Assembly (NCBI GenBank): GCA_963795795.1
Contig: CAWCJS010000024.1
Coordinates: forward strand, 248,001-312,000
Source of the DNA: Palsa-504 sp963795795
GTDB lineage: Bacteria > Actinomycetota > Actinomycetes > Streptosporangiales > Streptosporangiaceae
DNA: 64,000 bases
Direction of reading: 5' to 3'
Under the pieces are notes generated by a model. That model worked only from the letters and a program-made list of their open reading frames with translations. It had not been told where the DNA came from and made no database searches. This document shows, piece after piece, positions 36,861 to 45,455 of this stretch. Each line of letters begins with the position of its first letter. Position 1 is the first letter of the stretch. Made by a program: the position numbers and the translations under genes.

Positions 36861-38228
36861 GCCGTCCAGGGCCATGATCCCGGCGGCCAGCTCGAGCAGC
36901 CGGCGGTCGCCGCCGTAACGGCCGACCAGCTGGAGACCGACCGGCAGGCCGGCCGCGGTCAGGCCGGCCGGCACGGAGACCGCCGGGTGCGAGCTCACCG
37001 TGATCCGGGAGCAGGACCGCATCCAGTCGATGTAGGTGACCATGGGCTCGCCGTTGATCTCCGCCACCCACTCGGTCTCCACCGGGAACGGGACCACCTG
37101 CACGGTGGGCAGGGCCAGGACCTCGAAAGGCCCGTCGGCCAGGAACGACTTGACCCGGCCGAAGATCGTGGCGTGGCCGGCGCGCGCGGCGGCGATCTGC
37201 TCGCCGGTCAGCGCCATGCCCTTCTCGATGTTCCAGGCCAGGGTCGCCTTGACCTGCTCGCGATGTTCGCGCAGCAGCGGCGCCAGGTTGACCAACAACG
37301 CGGCCCGCAGCACCTGGAACACCTCGTCGGCGTCCGACAAGTCCGGCGCCGCGTCGGCCACCGCGCACCCGGCCCGCTCCAGCCGGTCCCGCATCGAGCC
37401 GAGCACCGAGCGGACCTCGGGCTGCACGGGCAGGTCGCCTAGGTCGAACGTCCACGCCACCCGCACGCCGCCCAGCGACGCCGGACGCAGGTCGAGATAG
37501 TCGGCGGGCCGGTCGGGCCGCGCGAGCGGCCGCCCCGGATCGCGTCCGCACATCCCGGCGAGCAGCAGCGCGGCGTCCTGAGCGCTGCGGGCGATGGGGC
37601 CGATCACCGACAGGGGCTCGAACGCCTCGTCAGGGACCAGTCCTGGCGTGGTCCTGAGCCCGACCAGGCCGCAGAAGGCCGCCGGGTTCCTGACGCTGGA
37701 AGCGAGGTCGGAACCGTCGGCGAACGGGACCATCCCGGTCGCGACGGCCGCCGCGGCGCCGCCGCTGCTGCCGCCGGGGGTCAGCCGGGTGTCGAACGGG
37801 TTGCGGGTCGGCCCGAAGACCGGGTTGAACGTCTGCGCCCCGGCGCCGAACTCGGGCGTGTTGGTCTTCCCGATCACCACCGCCCCGGCCTGCTTGAGCA
37901 GCGCGACGTGCGGAGCGTCGAACGACGGCACGTACGAGGCGAAGATCGGCGAGCCGAACGTGGTCCTGATCCCGGCCGTCTCGACGAGGTCCTTGATCGC
38001 GATGGGCAGCCCGTGCAGCGGCCCGCGGAACTCCCCGCGCGCCGCCAGCGAGTCCAGTTCCGCCGCGGCGGAGGCGGCCTGCTCGGGGGCCAGCGTGACG
38101 ATAGCGTTGACCCCGGGGTTGACGGCCTCGATCCTGGCCAGCACGGCAGCGAGCAACTCGGCGGCGGACAGCTCACGGGACCGGATCATCCGGGCGAGAT
38201 CGACCGCCGGGGTGGCGCACAGGTCCAT
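36855..38228 (-). CDS. Amidase (amidase signature family)
   Basis: 457 residues. The Ser-cisSer-Lys triad is visible: Lys in GLPIAIKDLVETAG (about residue 77), and the serines in LTPGGSSGGAAAAVATG and GSDLASSVRNPAAFCG. It hydrolyses an amide bond; the substrate cannot be fixed, and GatA is unlikely because no gatB/gatC neighbours are present. One substitution is notable: the usual GTDxGGSIR stretch reads GSDLASSVR, so the oxyanion region is altered but both serines remain. The start is ATG 38228. Confidence 0.9.
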   Translation of the reverse strand: MDLCATPAVDLARMIRSRELSAAELLAAVLARIEAVNPGVNAIVTLAPEQAASAAAELDSLAARGEFRGPLHGLPIAIKDLVETAGIRTTFGSPIFASYVPSFDAPHVALLKQAGAVVIGKTNTPEFGAGAQTFNPVFGPTRNPFDTRLTPGGSSGGAAAAVATGMVPFADGSDLASSVRNPAAFCGLVGLRTTPGLVPDEAFEPLSVIGPIARSAQDAALLLAGMCGRDPGRPLARPDRPADYLDLRPASLGGVRVAWTFDLGDLPVQPEVRSVLGSMRDRLERAGCAVADAAPDLSDADEVFQVLRAALLVNLAPLLREHREQVKATLAWNIEKGMALTGEQIAAARAGHATIFGRVKSFLADGPFEVLALPTVQVVPFPVETEWVAEINGEPMVTYIDWMRSCSRITVSSHPAVSVPAGLTAAGLPVGLQLVGRYGGDRRLLELAAGIMALDGA

Positions 38229-38281
38229 CCCGCCATCACATCACGGGGCATAGTGACCCGGGTAAAACGTTGGTCGGGCGG

Positions 38282-38602
38282 TCAGTCCTCGCGGCGGTGG
38301 GAGGCAAGTACGCGCACGATGGTGGTGGCGGCCAGGTCAAGGTCGTCGGCTACGGCGATCCGCTCCGCCCACGACCACCAGAACCACCAGATGCCATCCC
38401 TACCGCAACCGGCGTACACGTTCTCCTCGAGCGCCCGTGCGCCCGGGTTCGTCACGTACAAGCTGGGCATGCGTCCCGGCGTTTCCATGAGCCAGGCCTC
38501 AAGTCCCCGATGGGACAGCTCATCGGCCAGCTTCTCCAGGTAAACCGCCTGCATGTGGTCCGGCCCCCCGGAAGCCTGGGAGCGGGTCCTGCTGGCTTCC
38601 AT
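38282..38602 (-). CDS. Small conserved protein of unknown function
   Basis: About 106 residues (a start further out at 38608 or 38629 is possible). The core reads MQAVYLEKLADELSHRGLEA and GCGRDGIWWFWWSWAERIA, a Trp-rich segment. I do not know a function. ATG 38602 has AAGGTG six bases upstream. The leader is AT-rich and carries the same CTAAAGGTAA box as the toxin gene at 26886. The 222 bases upstream (38630-38851) show no gene. Confidence 0.6.
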   Translation of the reverse strand: MEASRTRSQASGGPDHMQAVYLEKLADELSHRGLEAWLMETPGRMPSLYVTNPGARALEENVYAGCGRDGIWWFWWSWAERIAVADDLDLAATTIVRVLASHRRED

Positions 38603-38851
38603 CGTCATCACCTTCGTTACCTTTAGCAATCAACCGAAAACTTAAAGTCGCTGCGTCTACAGGATGCCTCCGCGGCGCCAGCCGCGCAACGAACATCGGG
38701 AAAGTCGCAGCTCGGGAGATCCGCGGGCACACCGCATTTATCCCTATCCAAGCAGACGCTCCGGGCCGCGCATTGGTTCACGAATGACGCATTAAAACCG
38801 GACAGACAATCACGAACACGGCTGTGCGTGGGGGTGGGGGGGTAGCTGGCG

Positions 38852-40954
38852 TCAGGGCGCGGGGGCGGGCAGCGGGGCGGGCAGGGGCTCGGCGTGCAGG
38901 ACGGTCAGCTGGGATACGGCGCGGGTCAGCGCGACGTACAGGCGCTGCAGGCCGCGGGCCTCGGAGCGGGCGATGTGCGCGGGCTCGACGACGATGACGT
39001 GATCGAACTCGAGGCCCTTGGCCAGGGTCACCGGGACCAGGGTCAGGCGCGAGTCGGTACCGGGGGCGCCGTGCTCGACGCCCGCGCCGTCGAGGAGGCC
39101 CGACAGGGACGTGATCTGCGGGTCGGCGGCGATCACGGCGACGGACCCGGGCCTGGCGCAGGCCTGGGCGCAGGCCGCCACCAGGGCCGGGCCGAGGCTG
39201 GCGGCGGGGACCCCGACGATCTCCAGCGACCCGGAGTCGGCGCGCAGCGAGGAGGCGGGCCGCAGCTCCGGGGCGATGACGGCCAGCAGCGACGACGCGA
39301 AGTCGAGGATCTGCCTGGGGACGCGGTAACCCACGGAAAGCTCCCGTACGTCCGTGTCGGGCTTGCCCAGGTTGGACAGCAGCGACTCCCAGGAGGACGC
39401 CGCCCACGGCGTGGTGCCCTGGGCGAGGTCGCCGAGCACGGTGGCCGAACCGGTGGAGCAGCGGCGGCCGAGCGCGCGGCACTCCATCGGCGACAGGTCC
39501 TGTGCCTCGTCTACCACCACGTGGGCGAGGCTGGGGGTCCGCGTGATCAGGTCGCGCGCCTCGTCGATGAGCACGGCGTCAGCCGCGGACCAGCGCGCCG
39601 AGCCGGGGGCGCGCGGGGCGGGCGACCATACGATCAGCTCCTGCTCGGCCGCGGTGAGCACCCCCTCGGCGGCCGAGGCCAGCGTTCCGGCGGACGAGAG
39701 CAGGCCGAACACGAGGCGGACGGGATCGATCTTCGGCCACATCGCGTCCACCGCGGCGCGGACCACCCGGGACCGCCGGACCGACTCGTGCGTCTGGTCG
39801 TCGCACGCCTCCCCGGCCGCCTCCATCTGGGTGAGGATCACGTGCGCGATCCGGTGCTCGAGCAGCTCGCGCGCCGCGCCGTAGCGCACCCCGCGGAGGC
39901 GCAGTTCCTCCGCGAGCTCCGCCAGTTCGTAGGCCGGCACCCGCCACCGGCGGGACCCGCGGGGCAGCATCAGCGGCGCCTGCGGCCGTCGCAGCGAGGA
40001 CCAGAGCGCGCGGGCGAGGACTTCGGCCATCCGCACGTCGCCCTTGACGACCGCGCCCGCCTCGGAGTCGGTGCTGCAGATCGCCACGGGCCCCCGGGGG
40101 CTGTCACGCGCGATCAGCTCGCCGACGGTGGTCTGGGTCACGTCGAGCTCGCCGAGGGCGGGCAGGACGTTACGGATGTAGGAGAGGAAGGCGCGGTTCG
40201 GCCCGACCATGACCACCCCGCGCCGGCGGACCTGCTCCCGGTAGGCGTAGAGCAGGTAGGCGACCCGGTGCAGCCCGACGGCCGTCTTCCCGGTGCCCGG
40301 CGCGCCCTGCACGCAGACCGTCTGGGCCGCGTCGGCTCGCACGATGTCGTCCTGGTCGGGCTGGATGGTCGCGACGATGTCCCGCATCGGCCCCGACCGC
40401 GGGCGCTCGATCTCCTCGAGCAGGATCCGGCTCGGCTTGACCCCGGTAGCCGGCTCGGCCGGATGCCCGGGGGTGAACAGCTCGTCCTCGTAGGCGGTCA
40501 GCGCACCGCCGGAGAACCCGAAGCGCCTGCGCAGCGCGAGGTCCATCGGGTCGGCGCTGCTGGCCCGGTAGAACGGCCGGGACACCGGTGCCCGCCAGTC
40601 GATCACCGCGGGCGTGCCGTCGGGGGCGTGCACGTGCCGGCGGCCGATGTGGAAGCTGTGCCCGGCGATGGCGTCATCGGCGTCGTCTGGGTCGGCCTGC
40701 CCGGCGTAGTCGAGGCGGCCGAAGAACAGGGGTGCGTCGGGGATGTCCTTCAGCGCCTCGGCCCGGTGGTACAGGTCGGCCTTGAGGTATTCCTCGGAGA
40801 CCGGGTCGCCGCCCATCGCCCGCAGGGACAGGACGTCCTCGCGCATCAGGCGGAGGTACTCGCGCGAACTCCGCAACTGATCGCGTTCGGCGGTCAGGAC
40901 TGGGTCTTCGGAGGGCCGTTCGGGATATTGATCTGGTGTTAGTGACGCGGCCAC
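38852..40954 (-). CDS. HelD-like superfamily 1 ATPase (RNA polymerase recycling)
   Basis: 700 residues. The N-terminal part is a predicted coiled coil (LTAERDQLRSSREYLRLMRE), the feature by which HelD proteins reach into RNA polymerase. The UvrD-like ATPase core has Walker A GAPGTGKTAVGLHR, Walker B VVVDEAQDLSPMEC, and the late motifs LAKGLEFDHVIVVEP and LYVALTRAVSQL. Actinobacterial members displace RNA polymerase from DNA, and some (HelR) protect against rifamycins. A general UvrD-type helicase is the alternative. It is a single gene; ATG 40954 is a reasonable start. Confidence 0.8.
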   Translation of the reverse strand: MAASLTPDQYPERPSEDPVLTAERDQLRSSREYLRLMREDVLSLRAMGGDPVSEEYLKADLYHRAEALKDIPDAPLFFGRLDYAGQADPDDADDAIAGHSFHIGRRHVHAPDGTPAVIDWRAPVSRPFYRASSADPMDLALRRRFGFSGGALTAYEDELFTPGHPAEPATGVKPSRILLEEIERPRSGPMRDIVATIQPDQDDIVRADAAQTVCVQGAPGTGKTAVGLHRVAYLLYAYREQVRRRGVVMVGPNRAFLSYIRNVLPALGELDVTQTTVGELIARDSPRGPVAICSTDSEAGAVVKGDVRMAEVLARALWSSLRRPQAPLMLPRGSRRWRVPAYELAELAEELRLRGVRYGAARELLEHRIAHVILTQMEAAGEACDDQTHESVRRSRVVRAAVDAMWPKIDPVRLVFGLLSSAGTLASAAEGVLTAAEQELIVWSPAPRAPGSARWSAADAVLIDEARDLITRTPSLAHVVVDEAQDLSPMECRALGRRCSTGSATVLGDLAQGTTPWAASSWESLLSNLGKPDTDVRELSVGYRVPRQILDFASSLLAVIAPELRPASSLRADSGSLEIVGVPAASLGPALVAACAQACARPGSVAVIAADPQITSLSGLLDGAGVEHGAPGTDSRLTLVPVTLAKGLEFDHVIVVEPAHIARSEARGLQRLYVALTRAVSQLTVLHAEPLPAPLPAPAP

Positions 40955-40988
40955 GAGGACGGGAACCTACCAGGTTGGAGCGGGGAAG

Positions 40989-42209
40989 TCACGCGGTTTT
41001 TTGCTCGGGGGCCGGCCAGGCGCCCAGGCCGCGCGGGGTAAGGAAGGCGTCGAAGACGAGTTCCGAGGCGCCGGTCAGCGCGCTGAGGCTGCCGAGGGTG
41101 GACGGCAGCAGCGCGGGCGGGTGGTCGCGGCGGAACCGCATGAGGGTGGATAGGTACCCGGCCGTGACCAGGTCAGGGGCCTCGTCGTACACTCGGGCGG
41201 CCAGGCCTGACAGGCCGACGGCCTCCGGGTCCATGGCGTTGACCAGGGAGCCGATACCGCGGCCGAGCGCTTTGGCGACGTGGGCCAGGGCCCGGCCGTA
41301 CCCGCGGTCGGTGGCGGCCGCGGCGATGATCTGCTCGGCCTGGAGCATCCGGTCCCCCTGCTCCGTCTCCCCGGCGGCCCGCAGCAGCCCGCGGGCGCCC
41401 GCGTCGAGTTCCCAGCACCCGACGCAGCCGCACCGGCATCGTTCCTCGCCGCCCGTCAGCGGCATGTGGCCGAACTCGCCGGCCGAACCGTGCGCTCCGG
41501 TCGCCGGCTGGCCGCCGGACAGCAATACCCCGCCGATGCCGGTCGCGACGTGCAGGTGCAAGGCCACCGATACGCCCCGCAGCGCCCCCCGGCGGGCCTC
41601 GGCCAGGCCGGCCAGCGTGGCGTCGTTGCCCGCCAGCACCGGACCGGGGGCCCGGCTGGGGCCGAGCGCCGCCGCCACGTCGATGTCCTGCCAGTCCGGC
41701 AGCGTCGGCTGCACCATGGCGCCGCCGTTGACCGGAGAGGGGACCGCGACGCCGACGCCGACCACGCGCCCGGCGAACCGGCGGCTGGCCGCCCGCAGCC
41801 GGTCCGCGACGTCGGCCAGCACCCCGGCACCTGAGCCGGCGTCGCGCTCATGGCGTTCGAGGACCGTGCAGCGCCCGGTGAGCTCGAAGGCGGCGACGAT
41901 GTACGAATCGTCCCGCAGGTCGACGGCGAGTGCGACCGGCCCCTCCGGGTGCGAGGACGGCACGCCGGTCGGGCGTCCCCGCGTGCGCTGCACGGTCGTG
42001 TCGGCCATTCCGCTCAGCTCTTCGATGAGACGGCGCCCGGCCAGGTCCCTGACCAGCACGGTAGCGGTTCCCCTGGCCAGGCTGAGCTGCCTGGTGAGCT
42101 CGGCCCGGGTGAGCTGGCCGCCGCCGTCGTGGATGGCGCGCAGGAGCCGCGCGAGATTGTGGGCGCGCAACTCGGCGCTGGTGGTCGCCGTCCCCTCGTC
42201 CTTACGCAC
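40989..42209 (-). CDS. ROK-family transcriptional regulator/sugar kinase-like
   Basis: 406 residues. The N-terminal winged helix (HNLARLLRAIHDGGGQLTRA and ELTRQLSLARGTATVLVRDL) is followed by a ROK fold with LAGNDATLAGLAEARRG, HVATGIGGVLL and the zinc motif CRCGCVGCWE. It likely represses sugar genes in response to a sugar or sugar phosphate. The start is GTG 42209. It is divergent from a MarR-type gene at 42334, with 124 bases between. Confidence 0.9.
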   Translation of the reverse strand: MRKDEGTATTSAELRAHNLARLLRAIHDGGGQLTRAELTRQLSLARGTATVLVRDLAGRRLIEELSGMADTTVQRTRGRPTGVPSSHPEGPVALAVDLRDDSYIVAAFELTGRCTVLERHERDAGSGAGVLADVADRLRAASRRFAGRVVGVGVAVPSPVNGGAMVQPTLPDWQDIDVAAALGPSRAPGPVLAGNDATLAGLAEARRGALRGVSVALHLHVATGIGGVLLSGGQPATGAHGSAGEFGHMPLTGGEERCRCGCVGCWELDAGARGLLRAAGETEQGDRMLQAEQIIAAAATDRGYGRALAHVAKALGRGIGSLVNAMDPEAVGLSGLAARVYDEAPDLVTAGYLSTLMRFRRDHPPALLPSTLGSLSALTGASELVFDAFLTPRGLGAWPAPEQKTA

Positions 42210-42333
42210 AGTTCGATCGTGCCACGCCGGACGCGCGGCGCGGACCGCGGCTCCGGCCGGTACGCCGACACGGCGCGTTCGGCCAGCAGAAACACAGTCG
42301 CCGCGGCCCCCGGACCAGGGTAGATTGCTTGGT

Positions 42334-42813
42334 ATGCCCGGTACCGACGGCCGCCCGAACTGGCTGACCGATGAGGAACAGCAGGCGTGGCGGGCCACCG
42401 TCCACCTCTCGCAGCTTCTGATGCGCCAGCTTGACCGGGACCTGAACGTGCACGGGCTGTCCGGGCACGACTACGAGATCCTGGTCGAGCTGTCCGAGGC
42501 GCCGGATAACCGGCTCAGGATGACCGACCTCGCCGACGCCACGAGCCAGTCACGGAGCCGGCTGTCGCACCAGGTCTCGCGCATGGAGGCCCGCGGCCTG
42601 GTCCGGCGGGACGAGTGCGAGGGCGACAAGCGCGGCACGTTTGCCGTGCTGACCAGGGAAGGCATGGCGACCATCGAGCAGGTCGCGCCCGACCACGTCG
42701 AGAACGTCCGCCGGCATTTCATCGACAGGCTCACGCCACGCCAGCTCGATGAGGTCCGCGACGCGTTCCAGCCGATCGTCGACTACCTGCGCAAGATCCG
42801 CGACCGCGACTAG
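42334..42813 (+). CDS. MarR-family transcriptional regulator
   Basis: 159 residues. The winged helix is MTDLADATSQSRSRLSHQV, followed by the wing RRDECEGDKRGTFAVLT, typical of MarR. An N-terminal dimer helix (WRATVHLSQLLMRQLDRDL) and a C-terminal helix complete the fold. Ligand and targets are unknown. It faces the ROK gene, and the acetyltransferase at 42837 converges from the other side. Confidence 0.93.
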   Translation: MPGTDGRPNWLTDEEQQAWRATVHLSQLLMRQLDRDLNVHGLSGHDYEILVELSEAPDNRLRMTDLADATSQSRSRLSHQVSRMEARGLVRRDECEGDKRGTFAVLTREGMATIEQVAPDHVENVRRHFIDRLTPRQLDEVRDAFQPIVDYLRKIRDRD

Positions 42814-42836
42814 CGGGCGCGACTGCGAATAACGGG

Positions 42837-43694
42837 CTAGAACAGCACCGACATAAAGCGGCCGGACTCGACGAAGCCGGCCCGCAGGTAGGCGGCCCGC
42901 GCCGGCGCGTTGAAGTCGTTGACGTAGAGCGAGACCAGCGGCGCGAACGATCGCGAGGCCTCGACGACGACCGCGGCCATGCCAGGGGCGGCCAGGCCGC
43001 GGCCGCGGTACTCCGGGCGCACCCAGACGCCCTGCACCTGACACGCCTGCGGCGTGACGGCCCCGATCTCGGCCTTGAAGAGGACCTGCCCGCCTTCGAT
43101 CCTGGCGAATGACCGACCGGCGCGGATCAGCTGCTGAACCCGTGCCCGGTAGGAGGCGCCGCCGTCCCCGGAGGTCGGCGATACGCCCACCTCCTCGGTG
43201 AACATGGCCACGGAGGCGGGCCACAGGATGTCGAACTCGTCCGGCCGCACCCGGCGGACCCGGGGATCGGGGGCGACGTGCGGCGACCCCTCGATGACCA
43301 TGACCGGCTGGACGGGCCGGACCTCCCTGGCCGGTCCCCACTGTGGCCGCAGCAGGGCCCACAGCGCCTGAACCTCGGCGGCGGGACCGACCACGGACGA
43401 GCACCGGCGTCCCTGGCGCAGGGCCCGGTCGGCGAACGCGACCACCGCGTCTGGGGTCGCCGCGACGGGGACCAGGTTGGCGCCCGAATAGCACAGCGAC
43501 TCCAGCTGGCTCCCCGACCCGTGGCCCCACATCTGGGCGCCGAGCCTGCCGGGGTCCACGCCGAGGGCCCGGACGCGCGAGCTCACGAAGACGTTCGTCA
43601 CCGGGTCGCGGTCGCAGATGGCCAGGACCGCGCTGCGGTCCCGCTCATCGAGCAGGCGCACCGAGGCGGACCGAGGCGGCTTCACCCGCAACAT
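42837..43694 (-). CDS. GNAT acetyltransferase with DUF4081 N-terminal domain
   Basis: 285 residues. The N-terminal half (VTNVFVSSRVRALGVDPGRL, LVPVAATPDAVVAFAD) matches the DUF4081 module that actinobacteria place before a GNAT domain. The C-terminal half has the acetyl-CoA loop VWVRPEYRGRGLAAPGMAAV and ends LYVNDFNAPARAAYLRAGF. The substrate is unknown. ATG 43694 is the start. Confidence 0.88.
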   Translation of the reverse strand: MLRVKPPRSASVRLLDERDRSAVLAICDRDPVTNVFVSSRVRALGVDPGRLGAQMWGHGSGSQLESLCYSGANLVPVAATPDAVVAFADRALRQGRRCSSVVGPAAEVQALWALLRPQWGPAREVRPVQPVMVIEGSPHVAPDPRVRRVRPDEFDILWPASVAMFTEEVGVSPTSGDGGASYRARVQQLIRAGRSFARIEGGQVLFKAEIGAVTPQACQVQGVWVRPEYRGRGLAAPGMAAVVVEASRSFAPLVSLYVNDFNAPARAAYLRAGFVESGRFMSVLF

Positions 43695-43784
43695 AACGCC
43701 AGCCTATATGAACCGACAGAAACCACCGTGGGTCTAGGGGGTGGCGAGGTGGGCCGGGCGCAGGGCCCGCGGGTCGCTGGGTGC

Positions 43785-45416
43785 CTAGGGTCCGGCCGTT
43801 GGGAGGGGGACGGCGGGGCAGGTGGCGTTGACCAGGCCGGGGGCGTTGGGCAGGGCGCCGGTGGCGAGGTAGGCGTTCAGGTAGTTCTGGACGCAGGCAT
43901 CGGGCGGGTTTTCGAGCGACTGGCCGTGGATGCCGCTGCCGGTGACGACGACCATCCGCGCGGACGGGAGCAGCCTGTGCGCGTCCTGGGCGCCCGCGTA
44001 CGGGGTCGCTGCGTCGAGGGTGCCCTGGAGCATCAAGATGCCGGGCAGCCCGGCCCCGCGGATCTGCAGCGGCTTGGCCGGGCCGCGCACCGGCCAGAAC
44101 GCGCAGGCGGCGTTGAACCAGGCGTTCGGCCACGCCTCGAAGGGAGCCGCCTTATAGACCAGCTTCGTATCGGAGGTCCAGTAGGCCCAGCTGCGGGGCC
44201 AGTTGACGTCCGAGCATTCCACCGCGTGGTAGACGGCGAACAAGTTCTCGTTCTGGGTCCCGTGGGCCTGGTACTGGGCGAACAGGGCGGCAACCTGCCC
44301 GTAATTGACGTACACGGACAGCGCCTGGGCCAGGCCCGGCCAAAGCCCGTCGAGGTAGCCGCCGGCCAGGAACGTGTCGTCGAGCTCATCCGGGCCGAAC
44401 TGGCCGTTGATCGGCTTGGCGGCCAGCCGGTTGCGGGCCCGGTAGTACGCGGCGCGCACGCTGGCGGCGGTCCGGCCGAGGTGGTAGGCGCTGTTGTAGC
44501 GGGCCATCCAGGCGTAGAACGCATCCTGGCGCTGGTCGAACGCGTGATCCTGGTGAACGTTGTCGGTGTACCACGCCCCGGTCGGGTCCACGATGCTGTC
44601 GAGCACCATCCGGCGGACCCGCGTGGGGAACAGCGTCGCGTACACCTGGCCGAGGTACGTGCCGTAGGAGAAGGCGTAATAGTTGATCTTCGATACTCCG
44701 AACGCCGCTCGGATCGAGTCCAGGTCGCGCGCGGAGTCCTCGGTGGTCATGTAGGGCAGCAGCCAGCCGAACTTCTGCTCGCAGTCGTCGGCATACAGCC
44801 GGGCCAGGCTGATCTGCGCCTGCTCCGCGGCGGGGTTGGCCGGGGTGTAGTTCGGGCGGGCGCCGGAGAAGAAGGTCGGGTCGCAGCTCAGCGCCGGTAC
44901 CGATGACCCGACGCCGCGTGGGTCGAAGCCGACGATGTCGTAGTCCGCGGTGACGCCCGGAGCCAGGCCCTGGGCCACGGCGAGCGCGAGGGACAGCCCG
45001 CTGCCGCCGGGGCCGCCCGGGTTGACCAGGAGGATCCCCTGCTGCCGGCTCCGCGGGGCGGTGGCCGGGATCATGTCCAGCGCGAGGCTGATGTGCCTGC
45101 CGCCCGGGTCGGCGTAGTTGAGCGGCACGCTCAGCGTGGCGCAGTCGGGCACGCGCAGCAGGGCCAGCTCGCCGTTGCAGGCGTGCCAGTGCAGCGTGCT
45201 GGCGGTCGGGACGATCGAGCCCGCGAGGCTCGGCGCGTCGCTGGAGGCGGAGGCCGGGGCTGACGAGGCCGCGGAGTCCGGCGAGGTGCAGGCGCTGACC
45301 GCGAGCAGGGCGGCGGCCAGGCCGGCCGTCAGCGCCGCCGTGGCGCCAGGGCGACCGGCCCGGGCTGGGCGACCCCGGGCAGGGTGACCGCCCGGGAGTG
45401 AGCTCGACATCCTCAC
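43785..45416 (-). CDS. Secreted alpha/beta hydrolase, tripeptidyl aminopeptidase-like lipoprotein
   Basis: 543 residues. A signal peptide with lipobox AVSAC (Cys near residue 43) is followed by a Ser/Ala-rich linker. The hydrolase core has LVNPGGPGGSGLSL (oxyanion), VGFDPRGVGSS, the nucleophile elbow FSYGTYLG, a C-terminal aspartate in LQGTLDAATPY and the histidine in GSGIHGQS. This matches streptomycete Tap/SlpD-type exopeptidases that trim peptides outside the cell. It is a single gene with no obvious operon partner. Confidence 0.9.
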   Translation of the reverse strand: MRMSSSLPGGHPARGRPARAGRPGATAALTAGLAAALLAVSACTSPDSAASSAPASASSDAPSLAGSIVPTASTLHWHACNGELALLRVPDCATLSVPLNYADPGGRHISLALDMIPATAPRSRQQGILLVNPGGPGGSGLSLALAVAQGLAPGVTADYDIVGFDPRGVGSSVPALSCDPTFFSGARPNYTPANPAAEQAQISLARLYADDCEQKFGWLLPYMTTEDSARDLDSIRAAFGVSKINYYAFSYGTYLGQVYATLFPTRVRRMVLDSIVDPTGAWYTDNVHQDHAFDQRQDAFYAWMARYNSAYHLGRTAASVRAAYYRARNRLAAKPINGQFGPDELDDTFLAGGYLDGLWPGLAQALSVYVNYGQVAALFAQYQAHGTQNENLFAVYHAVECSDVNWPRSWAYWTSDTKLVYKAAPFEAWPNAWFNAACAFWPVRGPAKPLQIRGAGLPGILMLQGTLDAATPYAGAQDAHRLLPSARMVVVTGSGIHGQSLENPPDACVQNYLNAYLATGALPNAPGLVNATCPAVPLPTAGP

Positions 45417-45455
45417 ATCATGCCGGATGTTTCGCCTTGACTCGGGCCCCGAACT

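Noticed and set aside
38894..40942. 682-codon plus-strand frame opposite the HelD-like gene
   Set aside because: It is a shadow of the helicase codons with no domain signal.
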